Below, one piece after another: positions 1-10,949 of a stretch of 48,500 bases of DNA. Position 1 is the first letter of the stretch. The number at the start of each line of letters is the position of its first letter. The DNA lies in assembly GCA_025769875.1 (NCBI GenBank), contig JAGFNK010000401.1, positions 1 through 48,500 on the forward strand, given 5' to 3'. Origin of the DNA: Russula earlei. Its lineage: Eukaryota; Basidiomycota; Agaricomycetes; Russulales; Russulaceae. The position numbers were made by a program, and so were the translations under genes. The notes beneath the pieces were generated by a model that did no database searches, was not told the origin of the DNA, and saw only the letters and a list, made by a program, of their open reading frames with translations.

Positions 1-626
1 TGGGTACTCACGAACGCATCAGTGTTCACTTTGATGTTCTTCAAGTCCAGCGTGTCCACTTCGATAAGCGCGTACATGTTCAGATGTCCCGCCCCATGCC
101 CAGTGTAACGCACTGGGATGTCTTTACCCAGCGCCTTGGAAAGCACCTCTCGTAACTTGCTATCCTCCTCTGCTGAGAGCGCCACCGACGTCTCCGAATC
201 GAGCTCGATCTCAATGCGACCCTCTTCGACCCTTTGCGCGACGAGGAATTTACCCGACATTGCCTCGAATCGTATCGTCGTGCGTTCCTCGGCGCCCTCC
301 CCTCCACAGGGCAGGACCGTGGCAGCGGCAGCCAGCGTGCCATGTCCACAGAGCGGCACCTCGAGCTCGGGCGTGAACCACCGAATGCCGAACGTCGCCG
401 TCGTCGTCTCGGAGTTGTCGTCAGCGCGCCCGCCTCGTCCCAGCGGCGCGATGAAGACCGTGATCGGCTGATTGAAATTGGATGCTATCGTCTGCAGCGT
501 CACGTCAGCCAGCGCCCTCAAGGAGGGCAGATGCACGATCGCAGCAGGGTTGCCCCCATCAAGTCTGTCCGTGAACGCGTTCAGGATGCTGAAGGGAAGA
601 GTTTGTGAGCAGCTGTTGATAGTCAT
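1..626 (-). CDS. PhzF-family protein (phenazine biosynthesis-like / diaminopimelate epimerase fold), N-terminal part
   Basis: Reading from the ATG at 626, an uninterrupted frame of 205 codons runs to position 12, where TTC is followed by a good donor GTGAGT; the rest lies outside the window. The protein starts MTINSCSQTLPFSILNAFTD, then has GGNPAAIVHLP (about residues 24-34) and PLCGHGTLAAA (about 90-100), which are the conserved N-terminal signatures of PhzF proteins. Known members are small cytosolic isomerases or epimerases related to diaminopimelate epimerase; their fungal substrate is mostly unknown. In PhzF the catalytic glutamate sits in an S-E-T-x-F context just after the second helix; here the matching stretch reads NQPITVFI, so that glutamate appears to be isoleucine. 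The family assignment is solid; enzymatic activity is doubtful. Confidence 0.88.
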   Translation of the reverse strand, partial: MTINSCSQTLPFSILNAFTDRLDGGNPAAIVHLPSLRALADVTLQTIASNFNQPITVFIAPLGRGGRADDNSETTTATFGIRWFTPELEVPLCGHGTLAAAATVLPCGGEGAEERTTIRFEAMSGKFLVAQRVEEGRIEIELDSETSVALSAEEDSKLREVLSKALGKDIPVRYTGHGAGHLNMYALIEVDTLDLKNIKVNTDAFVST

Positions 627-1591
627 CGCGCTCAGAATTCCAGTACTGGTACTGTGCGGATGTGTGGGGATGCCAGGGATGAGCTTCGACAATGGATTTT
701 TATATTTACGCGCCCGCCGTTCTCTTATTCATGCCGTGATCGTGAACGAGTCAGACCTAGTTCAGCCGAGAGGGTAAGCTTGATGACTCGGACGAAACAC
801 TTGGTGTGCCTGAGATACCTTCCCAAGAACTGTGTGTGGTTGAAAGGATCTCACCTCACCGTAGAAGGGTCGTCCCTCCACTGCACCGCCGCGCAGAGGT
901 CCCGGAAATCGAACTCTCTGCGCCGGGTGGTGATGTGAAGGACAAATTCTGTAATCGAGTCCCTCGGTTTGATCACCGGTTTGTATGATGATCACATGAT
1001 CACATCCCTCGCCAGGGTCGACTTTATCTGATTCAGACACATGGATAGATTTCGAAACCGGTGGTAGTTTTGAAATGTCATAATAACACTGAAAACACCG
1101 TTGACCCGGCGCTGTGACTGATTTTAGAACAACATCGGTATCTGCTTTGAAAACATCAAGCTCAGCTCGAGAGACTGTACTGCTGATCTCGCGTGGGTAC
1201 TCACTTGCGAAAGAGTTCTTGTATCGCGTTCAAGACAGTCCCTTGCAGGACAGCTATCGTCTACGATCCAGGAAGAGAGTGGTGTTGGACCCATCCCAGT
1301 CGACACGAATGAAACAGAGCCATGGTCACTCTCCCATGCGTTCGCATCTACGCGAGGGCATTGTCGGCGCCCAGTTGACGGTTCGCACTGTCCCATAATG
1401 AAGCGGATTGCACGATGTCCACATTTCATAAACGAGCGAAGAGCAGGGATATCAGCATTAGACTTATGATGAAGCGTGAAGAAGCACAGATAGAGATACA
1501 AGCACGACGGAGGCATCACAGTGGACGACAGAAGGAGATAAATGGGGTCAAATAAATGAAAGAAGATAGATACCGTCCAGATCATTCTCTC
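627..1591. other. Intergenic stretch, nothing recognised
   Basis: This lies between the start of the PhzF-like gene (transcribed away to the left) and the 3' end of the coiled-coil gene. Short open frames exist on both strands, but none has codon use, splice structure or motifs that convince me. It should hold the promoter of the PhzF-like gene and the 3' UTR of the coiled-coil gene. Confidence 0.6.
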
Positions 1592-3271
1592 CTATCCATG
1601 CCATAAATCTTCAGGATCGAGCAGGACCGTCGGTCGCAATGGCGTTGCAAGGTCCATCGGTTCGCTATCATCGTCATCCATCCCGAATACGTCCTTTTCT
1701 GTAGGTACGGGATCTGGTGCAGGAATTGACCCAAGCATTTCACGAAGCGCAGCCTCGCGGGCGGTAGATGCAGCGAGCTCCGCTCGTAACCTACAGCAAG
1801 AGGAATCATATCACTTCCATCAGTTGAGAGCGCCATATGACGGGGGAGATGTGGAGCTGCACCGGATGCATTCTTCCTCGATGAGTAATACCTGCTGAAA
1901 CGTACGCTTGGAAGCCGGTCCGATAGAACTGACCTGAGCATCCTGGTGCAAGGAGGAATCAATGAGACCTCGAATATTTGCGGCGTGACCGGAATCGTGA
2001 TACAACGCACCCATTGCTGTGGCTCAGCGGTGGACGACTCTGCTCGGACTTGAAGGAGGCGCTTCTCTTCCGCACGTAGGCTGGCGAGTTCCTGCGTCAC
2101 GGCCGCTATCTGATGCCCTATGTCTGCCTGGGGCGATGCGACTTGAGGCAACAACAGAGGCGGGGATGGAGACCTCGATGGAAAGAGCACATTGGGAACC
2201 AGAGATGAGCTCTTGGAAGGATGTAAGGATAATGGGGAGGGACAGCGCCGAGGTGTCGGAGATAATGGTAGATAATGTGCGAAGGAGTCTCGGTGGTGTG
2301 ATTTTTAGAGGTGAGGGATTTGGACTCCGTTCCAACTTCGCCTGTACGTCTTCGAGCTACAGATAAGCCGGGGATGCGAGTTAGTTTCACTGCGTGTGGG
2401 AGAAGAACGGTTTGCCCTTGCCTTCTTGACTAGGCCAACTACGTCATAGTGTCAAGGCCTCGTTTCGCGCTGCGGACTGTTGTAACACACGGATAGCGCC
2501 ATCGCGCGAGAGTGGCAGCAAGGGTGAATCTACAAGGGGCGTCAAGTCATAACGTTCTTCAAGCTCCGCTTCACGGCGGGCAAGTTGTGCCTCGAGTTCT
2601 GCGATACGCCGTAGGGAATCCGAATGTGCTCTATGTTCTCGATCGCACTCCCCGCGTAACGCGGTGATGAGCGCGGCAGAATACGCGCGGGTAGACGCGG
2701 TCCATGATGATTGTGATTGCCCATGCAGATGATGTGACTTTGCTGGGGCTGTTAAAATAAGCGGACTGAGTTGATGGTAACATTGGGACGGGTGACACGC
2801 ACCTGCGGGGCTGGTCCCTGTGAGACCACTGTGGGGCCAGAGGCTGTAGTCGTTACATACCTCGACTTAAGAAAGGGTAAGTGAGGGATGACTTGTTCCT
2901 ACGCGTGACGTACCTTTCTCGATCAAATGCAGCACTCCCTCGCGAAGGCTGTCTCTTTCTGATTCCATCACGGCTTTCTCTGCCCTTGCGACACCCAGCT
3001 GTGCCTGAAGCGCGACGCGCTGGCTGCGCTCATGTGAAATCTCCTCAGTATAGGCACAGCGTTCGGAATCAAGTACGTCAAGCGTCGCCATGAGACGCGC
3101 CTGCAATTTAGAGGCGCGGGCAGCATATGCAGCAAGCTGTAGTTTGGGGTCGGTGATCTAGGTAGGCCGCCATATGCTGAGAGATAACGGAATAAGAGTA
3201 GACAAGCGGACCTGGTCGTCGTTATAATTGTTCGTGTTTGAAGGGGAATTGTCGGCGGGCCCCATCCCCAT
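1592..3271 (-). CDS. Coiled-coil protein of unknown function
   Basis: Six exons join with phase kept: 3271-3212, 3157-2914, 2748-2489, 2356-2174, 2127-1892 and 1790-1592, giving about 393 residues. The start MGMGPADNSPSNTNNYNDDQ is the first ATG before the first 54-nt intron. Heptad-rich helices are plain in exon 2 (around ARAEKAVMESERDSLREGV), exon 3 (RRIAELEAQLARREAELEER) and exon 5 (VTQELASLRAEEKRLLQVRA). The C-terminus is acidic (KDVFGMDDDDSEPMDL) and ends in DPEDLWHG. The exon 3/4 junction has a clear CTAAC branch point before CTGTAG. The 46-nt intron between exons 4 and 5 (2173-2128) has a weak GTCTCC donor and is the least sure join; exon 4 could be shorter. I do not recognise the family. 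It is divergent from the thiolase gene, with the tRNA between them. Confidence 0.6.
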
Positions 3272-3375
3272 CCCGGGAATTTACATGGGCGGTGAGGGCG
3301 GGAGCGAGTAGTGCGGGCCTACACTAGTCATGATCAACGGCCTCGTATACTTTATTTGAAAACATCCAAAGACAC

Positions 3376-3458
3376 GGCTCAATGGTCTAGTAGTATGATT
3401 CCTTCTTCGGGTCTACCGGAATTGGAGGAGGTCCCGGGTTCAATTCCCGGTTGAGCCC
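3376..3458 (+). tRNA. tRNA-Pro (anticodon CGG) with an 11-nt intron
   Basis: The acceptor stem GGCTCAA (3376-3382) pairs with TTGAGCC (3451-3457), followed by discriminator C. The anticodon stem CCTTC (3401-3405) pairs with GGAGG (3424-3428) with one G-T wobble. The loop is TT-CGG-G, placing anticodon CGG at 3408-3410. An intron of 11 nt (3412-3422) sits at the canonical place one base 3' of the anticodon and contains CCG, which can pair with the anticodon as expected for a tRNA intron. The B box GGTTCAATTCC is at 3437-3447. Removing the intron leaves 72 nt, the normal size for tRNA-Pro. Confidence 0.93.
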
Positions 3459-3460
3459 AC

Positions 3461-3465
3461 TTTTT
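3461..3465 (+). terminator. RNA polymerase III terminator of the tRNA
   Basis: A run of five T begins two bases after the tRNA discriminator base, the usual pol III stop signal. Confidence 0.75.
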
Positions 3466-4258
3466 CTGTTGATTTCCTTTTGCTAATCACGAGATCCAGG
3501 ATTTGGAAAGTGTTTATTCTGGTAGCTAGGTACAGTGTCTATCTCTGAATAAGTGTTAGATAGCGGGAGAAAAGGGTTCAGCCTTATCTAACGCGCTTTG
3601 TAGTCGGTGCGCGTACCAGGTGTGAGGAGGTGAGTGCACTTACGTACGACGCACGACCCCGTTAGGGGACAGTGTGGGACTCAGCTCAGGCACCTAGCCT
3701 GGGGGGTGGGGCTAAAACGACCTCTCCTACCCACTAAAACCTCACGGAATGAGAGCCAGTTCGTTGGGAGTTCCATGGGTTTCTTGAGGAGGTATCCTTA
3801 ACTAGTCGGCAGGACCCTTTATTCTGGTTGCGGTGATTTTGTCGTTGGTAGGTCTCGTGCTGGTGATACGTAACCCTCGCGTGCATCTCATTTTCTGAGT
3901 GGGTTCGGTCTTGGACCCGTCTATCGCTCCTCCAGACCCATATCAGATGGGCCGCTTCGTCTGGATCCTCTCTTTGGTTTTGATCACTGTGAGGTTGCCG
4001 CAGCCTGAGATCGATCGAGCCGAGGGAAATGGTTGGCCAGATGCGAGGGATCGTGTGGCCACATGTCCTTGGCCATTGACCAAATTTTCTCGGTTACGTC
4101 CTCCACCTCCAGTAACGTTGGAGATCCGGGATATTATCACAATCACATGTGAACGCGGACCGGACCGGGTGTCGGCCACAGTCAGTCCAGTCAGATGCCT
4201 CGGCCATCCAATTTTAAATAAAAACACACACCTTGGACAATTTCACTCACAGTAACTG
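3466..4258. other. Intergenic stretch upstream of the thiolase gene
   Basis: No open frame here has convincing coding features on either strand. It presumably holds the thiolase promoter; an AT-rich TTTTAAATAAAAAC patch lies about 45 bp before the start codon. Confidence 0.55.
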
Positions 4259-5669
4259 ATGACAACCTCCATTAACGGAACTTCCACTTTACCATCAGGC
4301 AAGGCAGCCATCCTCGCAAAACATGACAATGACGTCGTCATCGTCGCAGCAGTGCGCTCTGCCATGACTAAGGTCCCTTCGGACCCCTTTTGCTTTCACC
4401 TTTTCTTTTTTTTTTTGACATTCACCTTTCAGGGAAAGCGTGGTGGCTTTAAGGATACTCGCCCAGAGGAAATCCTTTCAGGCATCCTTCGTGCCGTTTA
4501 CACTAAGGTTCACCTCGACCCCGCACTTATCGAGGATATCAGTGTTGGAAATGTCCTTCCTCCCGGCGGCGGTGCGAGTGGAGCTCGCATGGCAGCTCTC
4601 CATGCCGGCATCCCGATCTCTACCTCTATCGCGACCGTCAATCGCCAGTGCTCCTCTGGTCTTACTGCCGTCAACCAAATCGCAGCGCAGATTATGACTG
4701 GACAAATCGAAATTGGTATTGGTGCGTACGGACTCGCATTTTCCTGTTGACTCAGGTTAAATCCCTCTGGTACAGGTGCTGGTGTCGAGTCTATGACCTT
4801 CGGGTATGGTCCAGCCACGCAACCCGATGACTGGTCTGAAGCAGTCCTTTCCAATCAAGAAGCAGAGGACTGCCTCCTTCCCATGGGCATAACTTCAGAA
4901 AATGTCGCGGCAGATTACGGTATTACTCGTGCACAGCAGGACGCCTTTGCGGCAAGGTCCTTCCATAAAGCTGCCGCTGCCGCCAACGCCGGCCGCTTTC
5001 GTGACGAGATTGTGCCCCTCAAGGTGAAGTGGGTAGATCCCAAGACAGAACTGACCAAAGAGATCGTGGTCGGGGCCGATGACGGGATCCGTGAAGGCGT
5101 CACCGCGGAGAGCCTTTCCAAGCTCAAACCCTCATTCAAGAAGGATGGGTCTACACATGCTGGCAACGCGTCACAGATATCTGACGGTGCCGCTGCCGTC
5201 CTTCTCGCGCGGCGCTCGACTGCCAGACGCCTTGGTCTTCCAGTCGTTGGCAAGTTCGTGACGGCAAGCACTGTCGGTGTTCCCCCACGTGTTATGGGTA
5301 TTGGCCCCGCGATTGCCATTCCCAAAGTGCTTTCTCAGATCGGCCTTTCGGCCGATGATGTTGACTTCTTCGAGATCAATGAGGCTTTTGCGTCCCAGGC
5401 TGTATACAGTATCGAGAAGCTCGGACTGCCGTACGAGAAGGTCAACCTCAATGGCGGTGCGATCGCAATTGGTCACCCACTTGGCATGAGTGAGTGTTTC
5501 CTTTTTGATGAAGAGTGATGAGCTGGACGTTTCTCTGTGAATAGCTGGCGCCCGCCAGATCGCTACTGGCCTCAGTATTGCGAGACAGACAAACAAGCGA
5601 ATCTTTGTGACGAGCATGTGCATCGGCTCGGGCATGGGCATGGCTGCCGTGTTCGTGAGCGAGCATTGA
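4259..5669 (+). CDS. 3-ketoacyl-CoA thiolase (acetyl-CoA C-acyltransferase)
   Basis: Four exons, 4259-4372, 4433-4721, 4776-5489 and 5545-5669, join in phase to a 413-residue protein, the usual length of a degradative thiolase. All landmarks are present: the nucleophilic cysteine in NRQCSSGLTAVNQIA, the GAGVESMTFGYG loop, FFEINEAFASQA, the catalytic histidine in GGAIAIGHPLG, and the second catalytic cysteine in CIGSGMGMAAV near the C-terminus. It cleaves 3-ketoacyl-CoA with CoA to acetyl-CoA and a shortened acyl-CoA in beta-oxidation. I see neither a clear peroxisomal PTS2 in the N-terminus (MTTSINGTSTLPSGK...) nor a C-terminal SKL-like PTS1 (it ends VFVSEH), so location cannot be read from the sequence. 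Introns are 54-60 nt; the first has a long T-rich tract. Confidence 0.95.
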
Positions 5670-8600
5670 GTACATTGAACGTGCCTGCTTTCGATGGTCT
5701 TCATCTTCAAGCATTCACTATTACGTTTCTGTACGGCACCTCATAGTCCTTATATTTAAGCTGAACATCATTTGTATCTGTATCTCCTGCATGATGCTCG
5801 ACGATCTGCAGAGCTTTGGAGACCGAACACATCCTGCCATTCCTTCGATTTCAGCATGTGATATTTGCGTTTGATGTGCAGAATCCCGTGTTTTAGTTAC
5901 ATAGCTCGCTTGCGCAGCCGAGTATGATGGATTACCCGCCGCACTTCGAAAGGTAGGGGGGATGTAAAATTGAAGATGCATAACATGCGTGTGGACAAAG
6001 CCCGACCGATAACCTATCGGATCGCACCCGACACACTCCATGGAAGTAAAAAAAACGGGGCGATCTTGGTAAGAAGGTTGGTCTCATACTCTCCCTGAAC
6101 AGAACGGCATCAAGGACTATGCAGGTCAAGTTGGACTACATGAGCCCAAAATCTCCAGGTAACAACTTTCGGTTGGGCACGTTTAAAGTACCGCAAGGAT
6201 TTCCACGCACCGACCCTTTGACGTCAAGATGGTCACGTGCCTTGTGTCATATAAATATGTGAACGTGTCACCTTAGTCAGACGACGCAGTTTGTTCCCCC
6301 GTGTGTATCACACGCTGGGTGTCGTGCGCATATGTTATTATGCGAACGCATGATCGAGGTTGCGGAGAATGTGTTGTCGGGAACTGGGCATGCCGTGCGC
6401 TTATCAATTTTTGTCCACTGGCGATGTGGCTAATCAGCTCTCGATACAAACATGACTTGTCTTCGTTATCTCATAACTAACGTTCACGCTCCTTTTTCTT
6501 CCTGGCGCTGCGATAGAGTGCAGCTGTGGCGTATCGTTTCACGGGAAATTCATGAGTTATTTCGGTGTATTGCTGAGAGGAATTTTCCTTCGAGCTAGCC
6601 ACGGAAGTGACCGCTGTGGCGGTGGTAGTGAAATTTTAAAATTTTTGCCCCGCTAATGCCCGAACGCCCCACTACGCCCCACTACCTCCCCTCCCACTTC
6701 ATTCTCCGCTTTCCCCATGACTCCCCAGCTGCATGTTCCCGAAAGCGTTGACTGCCCCTTACAATCTCTCGTGCCAGCAATATTATGGTAGCCCGACAAG
6801 ATATCTGGCGAAGCTTGATCTCCCAATAATATGCCAGATCTTTTTTTAGGCTGATCGGCCAGACCCCTCATGACTCCCAGCAGTCGTCATTTTCCCACCG
6901 GCCGTCTTGACGGACCACGAGCTTCAGCTGTATGATGAACCGTTCCCATTTCGGGTTGTGCTGTGCCAATGATAACGATTAATGACCACAAAGGGCGTAT
7001 TTCAGCATCCGGATCCGTTATTCAGGGGGAAGGAATGTTTACCTCAGTGCAACTGAGTGTGACCTACCATCATCCATGATGCGTGGGACCTGTCTTCCTC
7101 TCCTGCGGCTCAGCGGTGGTGATTTCAAGATGATAATGTTCATTCATTGTGGCCATGACCTCAAAACTATTTGCGTGACTCATTATTATCGATCGTGGGC
7201 TACCACCGGAACTCATCTATGTCGTGCAGCTTCAATGTGTGGTGGCTCGCTGCCTCTACATTTGGCAAATAGCACTGAACGTTCGTTGTCAACGCGTGTT
7301 CACACTGCTCCGGGTCCGGGTGGCTCCGTGGCTGGGTTCGTCACTGACCTGATTAGTTATAGTACGCATAGAAGGGCGATCATCTCCCACCCAAACAGAC
7401 GGACGCAAACCATCCGGAGTCGTGGCGCCTATCAACGAGGCACGTCGGGGAAATTATCCGCAAAAATGAGTTCCGAGTGCAATTGCATCGCGATTTTCGC
7501 GGCATTGCTGCGGGAGGGAGTAGGGCCATGTTTCCATGGCGAGTTGGTCGGGCCACTCTCGGTGATCGCACCGTAAACGCGACAATGGCGCTGCGCCGAG
7601 GATCGCACGCTGATCTCTGATATCGCCCTATGGTATCGGATATGAGGGAGCAGCGGAGTGTCACCGGACTGATGTCCGTCTGCTGCAATTGCAAGGCAAA
7701 GTTAAAGAGACAAAAAGTCCCGAAGTGCCTTTGCGCGCGTGGGTGCTAGGTGGATGTCTAATGACTCAGACCGCCTGAAACTGGTTGTAGGTTTCAGGAA
7801 CACTGTTCCGTAACCGAAGCGACGTTGCCGCACGCCATCGGGCGCTCGACGGCTGATACGGGAATAAGTGGCACCGAATAAGCCCACGCAGAAACTGCGC
7901 CCGTCCGGATATCATGCATTACATGGGCCCCGAGAAGGAGGCGATAGGTCAGGTGTGCGATGCGGAGATGTCCCCGTTGGCCAGTTCCGGCCGCGTACGG
8001 CTGCTGTGGCGAAGGGCGACCTGTGAGCACTGCCTGGCTGGCGACATTACGACAATTAGCCACTACGGTCAATCAGATAATCGATGTGCCCCGTGGACTC
8101 GATCGCTCGGCGGAGGCGGATTTAGCGCAGAACGTGTTCCCCGCGCTGCAACTATCGTCCGCTCTGTAGCCTCGATGACTATGAATGAGTGCCTGCAGGC
8201 GCGCAAGAGGCCGTGGTCATGCAGTAATTGCGTTTACACGGGTGTACGGAATACATTCAGGTGATGCACACATGATAGAGATACGGTCCCGTCGCCCCCT
8301 GTTTTGGGTAATGAATGAAGCTGTTTGCGAATGTCCGTACTGGTCCTGTGGGAGCAGGGCTCCAAGTCACTCTCGTAAACCGTTCAAATAGCCGGGAGCA
8401 GAAAAGTGGCTAATCTTATCCCTTTGGATGCGATCGCTATCATTACGATGCGGTCCGAAAGGGAAAAGCAAACAGCGACCAGAAAAGGAACGGTGCGTGT
8501 TGAGAAAGGGGGAGGAGAGTAAAAGGGAACAGAGTACAGAGTGCGAGATGAATGAAGAAACTCGAGGTACGTGAATCGAGCCTAAGTTATGTCATAGGAT

Positions 8601-9389
8601 CAATGTGGACAATGGCTCGACGGAAATCGGGGGATAATGATCCGTGCGGGTAGGGTATGGTAGGACACAATATGGTATAGCATGATATGTTATGGGGAGA
8701 GAAGACGGAGATTCGCGGACACGTTGGCCGTTGTTAGAGTGCATCAACCTTTTCAGTGCACCCGCGGCAAGAACCGAGGGAGCCATTGATCTTATCTCGA
8801 AATCTGCTGCAACACTTGCTTTACGGGGAATGAACGACTGACCCCTTGGGTTTACGCTATAAAATTCCTGGAATCGATTTCAAGGCTGGCGCCGGCATGT
8901 TCTCTGTTGTGGCATTCATCGAGTTGATTCCGAGGAAACGACTCAAAGGAAGGAATCGTCGGGAATCACGAGCCTCGTATGCATTTGCATAGCATGCTTG
9001 GGTCCTTGCGCGGTAGAGAAATCACTGGCCCGTAATCCATGCCGAACTGAATCAACTTGATGAACTTTCTCTGGGTTCGTTTCGATGTCTCCATCTATGG
9101 CCTGACTGCACAGGTTTGCACTGGCTGGTTAATTGTGGCCGGCTTGCTGGCGCCTCGTTATGGATGCTTGATGTCAATGATCAAATCTGCTTCATTCTTA
9201 CAACAGCGAAAAACAACATCGCCCGAACCTCCGCTCATCTGCCTGCTGTCATACGTATTATGAGCCCCTCCCCTCCACTTGTCTCCCTATATCTAGTTCC
9301 CCGGGTCTTGCACCTTACCTTTTCCCCCGCCCGACCATCGCCTGCCTTATGGTGCTGATCCTGGCCTTCTCGTCGTCCTAGTTGTTCCC
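5670..9389. other. Long gap without a convincing protein gene
   Basis: About 3.7 kb between the thiolase and the transcription factor. Several frames of 60-166 codons are open, but they lack recognisable motifs and credible splice structure, and I judge them chance frames. The gap holds a compact promoter-like cluster at 6218-6256, a GGTATGGTAGG-type purine/T-rich patch near 8648-8700, and a TATAAA at about 8860 that could serve a long 5' leader of the transcription factor gene. Non-coding transcripts are possible. Confidence 0.5.
6218..6256 (+). promoter_or_regulatory. Promoter-like cluster: CRE palindrome, E-box and TATA box
   Basis: Within 39 bp lie the palindrome TTGACGTCAA (6218-6227, a cAMP-response-element type bZIP site), CACGTG (6234-6239, bHLH type site) and TATAAAT (6250-6256). 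The spacing is what a strong fungal promoter would show, but no convincing coding gene starts downstream within the next 3 kb. Confidence 0.4.
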
Positions 9390-10949
9390 ATGGATACTCC
9401 CCAACCTCCTTCAATTATCACACAACCATTGAAGCGCAAGGAGCGTTCTCCATCGCCCGCCCTCAAGACACCTGGCCATACGTCCACTACCGGTTCACGC
9501 CCCTCGCCGACATTCTTTACCTTCAATTCGTCATTTTCTCCCTCCAGCAGCCGGACGTCCTGCTCGGTGAGCGTTTCCATCCGAGTCGTCAACAGCCAGG
9601 CTCGGCTTTCCCCGCAGGGCCAAGCGCGGGAATACCTCGTCTCGATTTTCTGCCTCCGCCAGCGCAGCCTTCAGCGGAGCGTACACATTCAGGAACTGTT
9701 GCGGACTCGGACGGCGACGGAGATAGTGAGCAAGCCGCGCGCCCGAAACAGAAGCGACGACGACAGGCTCTAAGCTTGCACGGTCAGTCAGCTTTTCTCC
9801 CGCTCACTCCTTACTTGGCAGCCATCTGATATACGTATCGTCATTCTTCCACGCTCGCTTTGGCTCTCGTGACACCACTTCCGCCTTCCTTCCATCTTAT
9901 GTATCCACGTGACCCACAGAGTGCAAACGACGTAAAATTAAATGCGACAGGTGAGGAGCTCGTGGACTACCCTCATGGGCTTAGCTTCTGAACCTCACGG
10001 AATCCTCCAGAGCACATCCCTGTACGCCGTGTATCCGCCGTGGCGATCAAGGCAAGTGTCAGTGGCACGTCATTGAACCGGTGTTCGTATGGCCCGATTT
10101 TCTTCCCTTTTACCCATTAAAAATCTACGTATGACCTGCAGTGACAAATACGTGAGCCGCACTGAATACGACGAGCTCAAGGCGCGCGTGGACCGGCTCG
10201 AAACCTTTTTTTCGCGTTCACAACTGCAGCCCGGTTCCGCGCTACAGCCAAGCTCCGAGTCGTCATCGTCTCAAACTCAGCAGCAAGCAACTTCGACGCG
10301 TCTACCGTCTGTGGCGGTGGCGGTGGCGGTGGCAGGGCCAAGCCAGCAAAGCACTAGCACGGCATCGTTGCCGATGATGTCGTACAACCCGATTTCGCCA
10401 CCCGGTCCCAACCCGCCTCAAGGTTCACCATTCCCTGCGGTACTTACGGGACCCTCCCGCCCCGAGTCCACTGGCCCAAAAGACTACAACGCGCTGGTGT
10501 TGCGCCCACCTAATTCGCCTGGGGGCAGGCCCGCCCTGCCCTCTCTCGCGTCCTTGGCGCACGGGCCGACGCCGTTTGGCGGGCCGCCTCCTCCGTCTCG
10601 CCTGCATCGCGAGCGCGAGCATCGTGAGCAACAACATCAGCCGTACGCGTCTCTTCCTCAGCCTCCACTGCAGCAGCCTCTGCAACAACCCCCAGCAGAC
10701 AAAAAACTACCACGCGCAGACGCTCACCCCGCTGGGCGAGCGCCTGCGCCACCGCATCCCTCTCCAAGGCCCAGCGGCCACCTCTCTCCTTCATCGCCAC
10801 CCCAGCAGCAACGCCATCCACCGACTCCGCCTATTGATACGCGGAGCCCGGGGCCATCGCTGTCTCAATCTGCCCGCCTTCCACGGTCCCCTCCTCGTCA
10901 TCGCACGGCGCAGCGCAGTGCCATCCGTGAGGAGCGAGAGCCGCGATAG
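9390..10949 (+). CDS. Zn2Cys6-type transcription factor with degenerate zinc cluster
   Basis: The start MDTPQPPSIITQPLKRKERS is followed by a Ser/Pro-rich lead, the basic stretch RPKQKRRRQ, then the binuclear zinc cluster built from three exons: end of exon 2 at 9782, exon 3 9920-9950 (ECKRRKIKCDR) and exon 4 10011-10082 (AHPCTPCIRRGDQGKCQWH). The last exon is 10142-10949 and gives KYVSRTEYDELKARVDRLE, a linker and short coiled coil typical of these factors, then a long Pro/Gln/Ser-rich tail. Only five of the six zinc cysteines are there: the usual SCTEC reads SLHEC. The first intron (donor 9567) is unclear: an acceptor at 9595 gives a 29-nt intron, one at 9667 gives 101 nt, and both keep phase. 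Nuclear and DNA-binding by family. Confidence 0.8.

Noticed and set aside
118..471. Plus-strand frames over the PhzF-like gene
   Set aside because: Shadow frames; the minus-strand reading has the PhzF signatures.
7076..7576. A 166-codon plus-strand open frame in the gap between thiolase and transcription factor
   Set aside because: No motif, no plausible splice sites, irregular composition, and overlapping frames of similar length occur on the other strand; best explained by chance in GC-balanced DNA.
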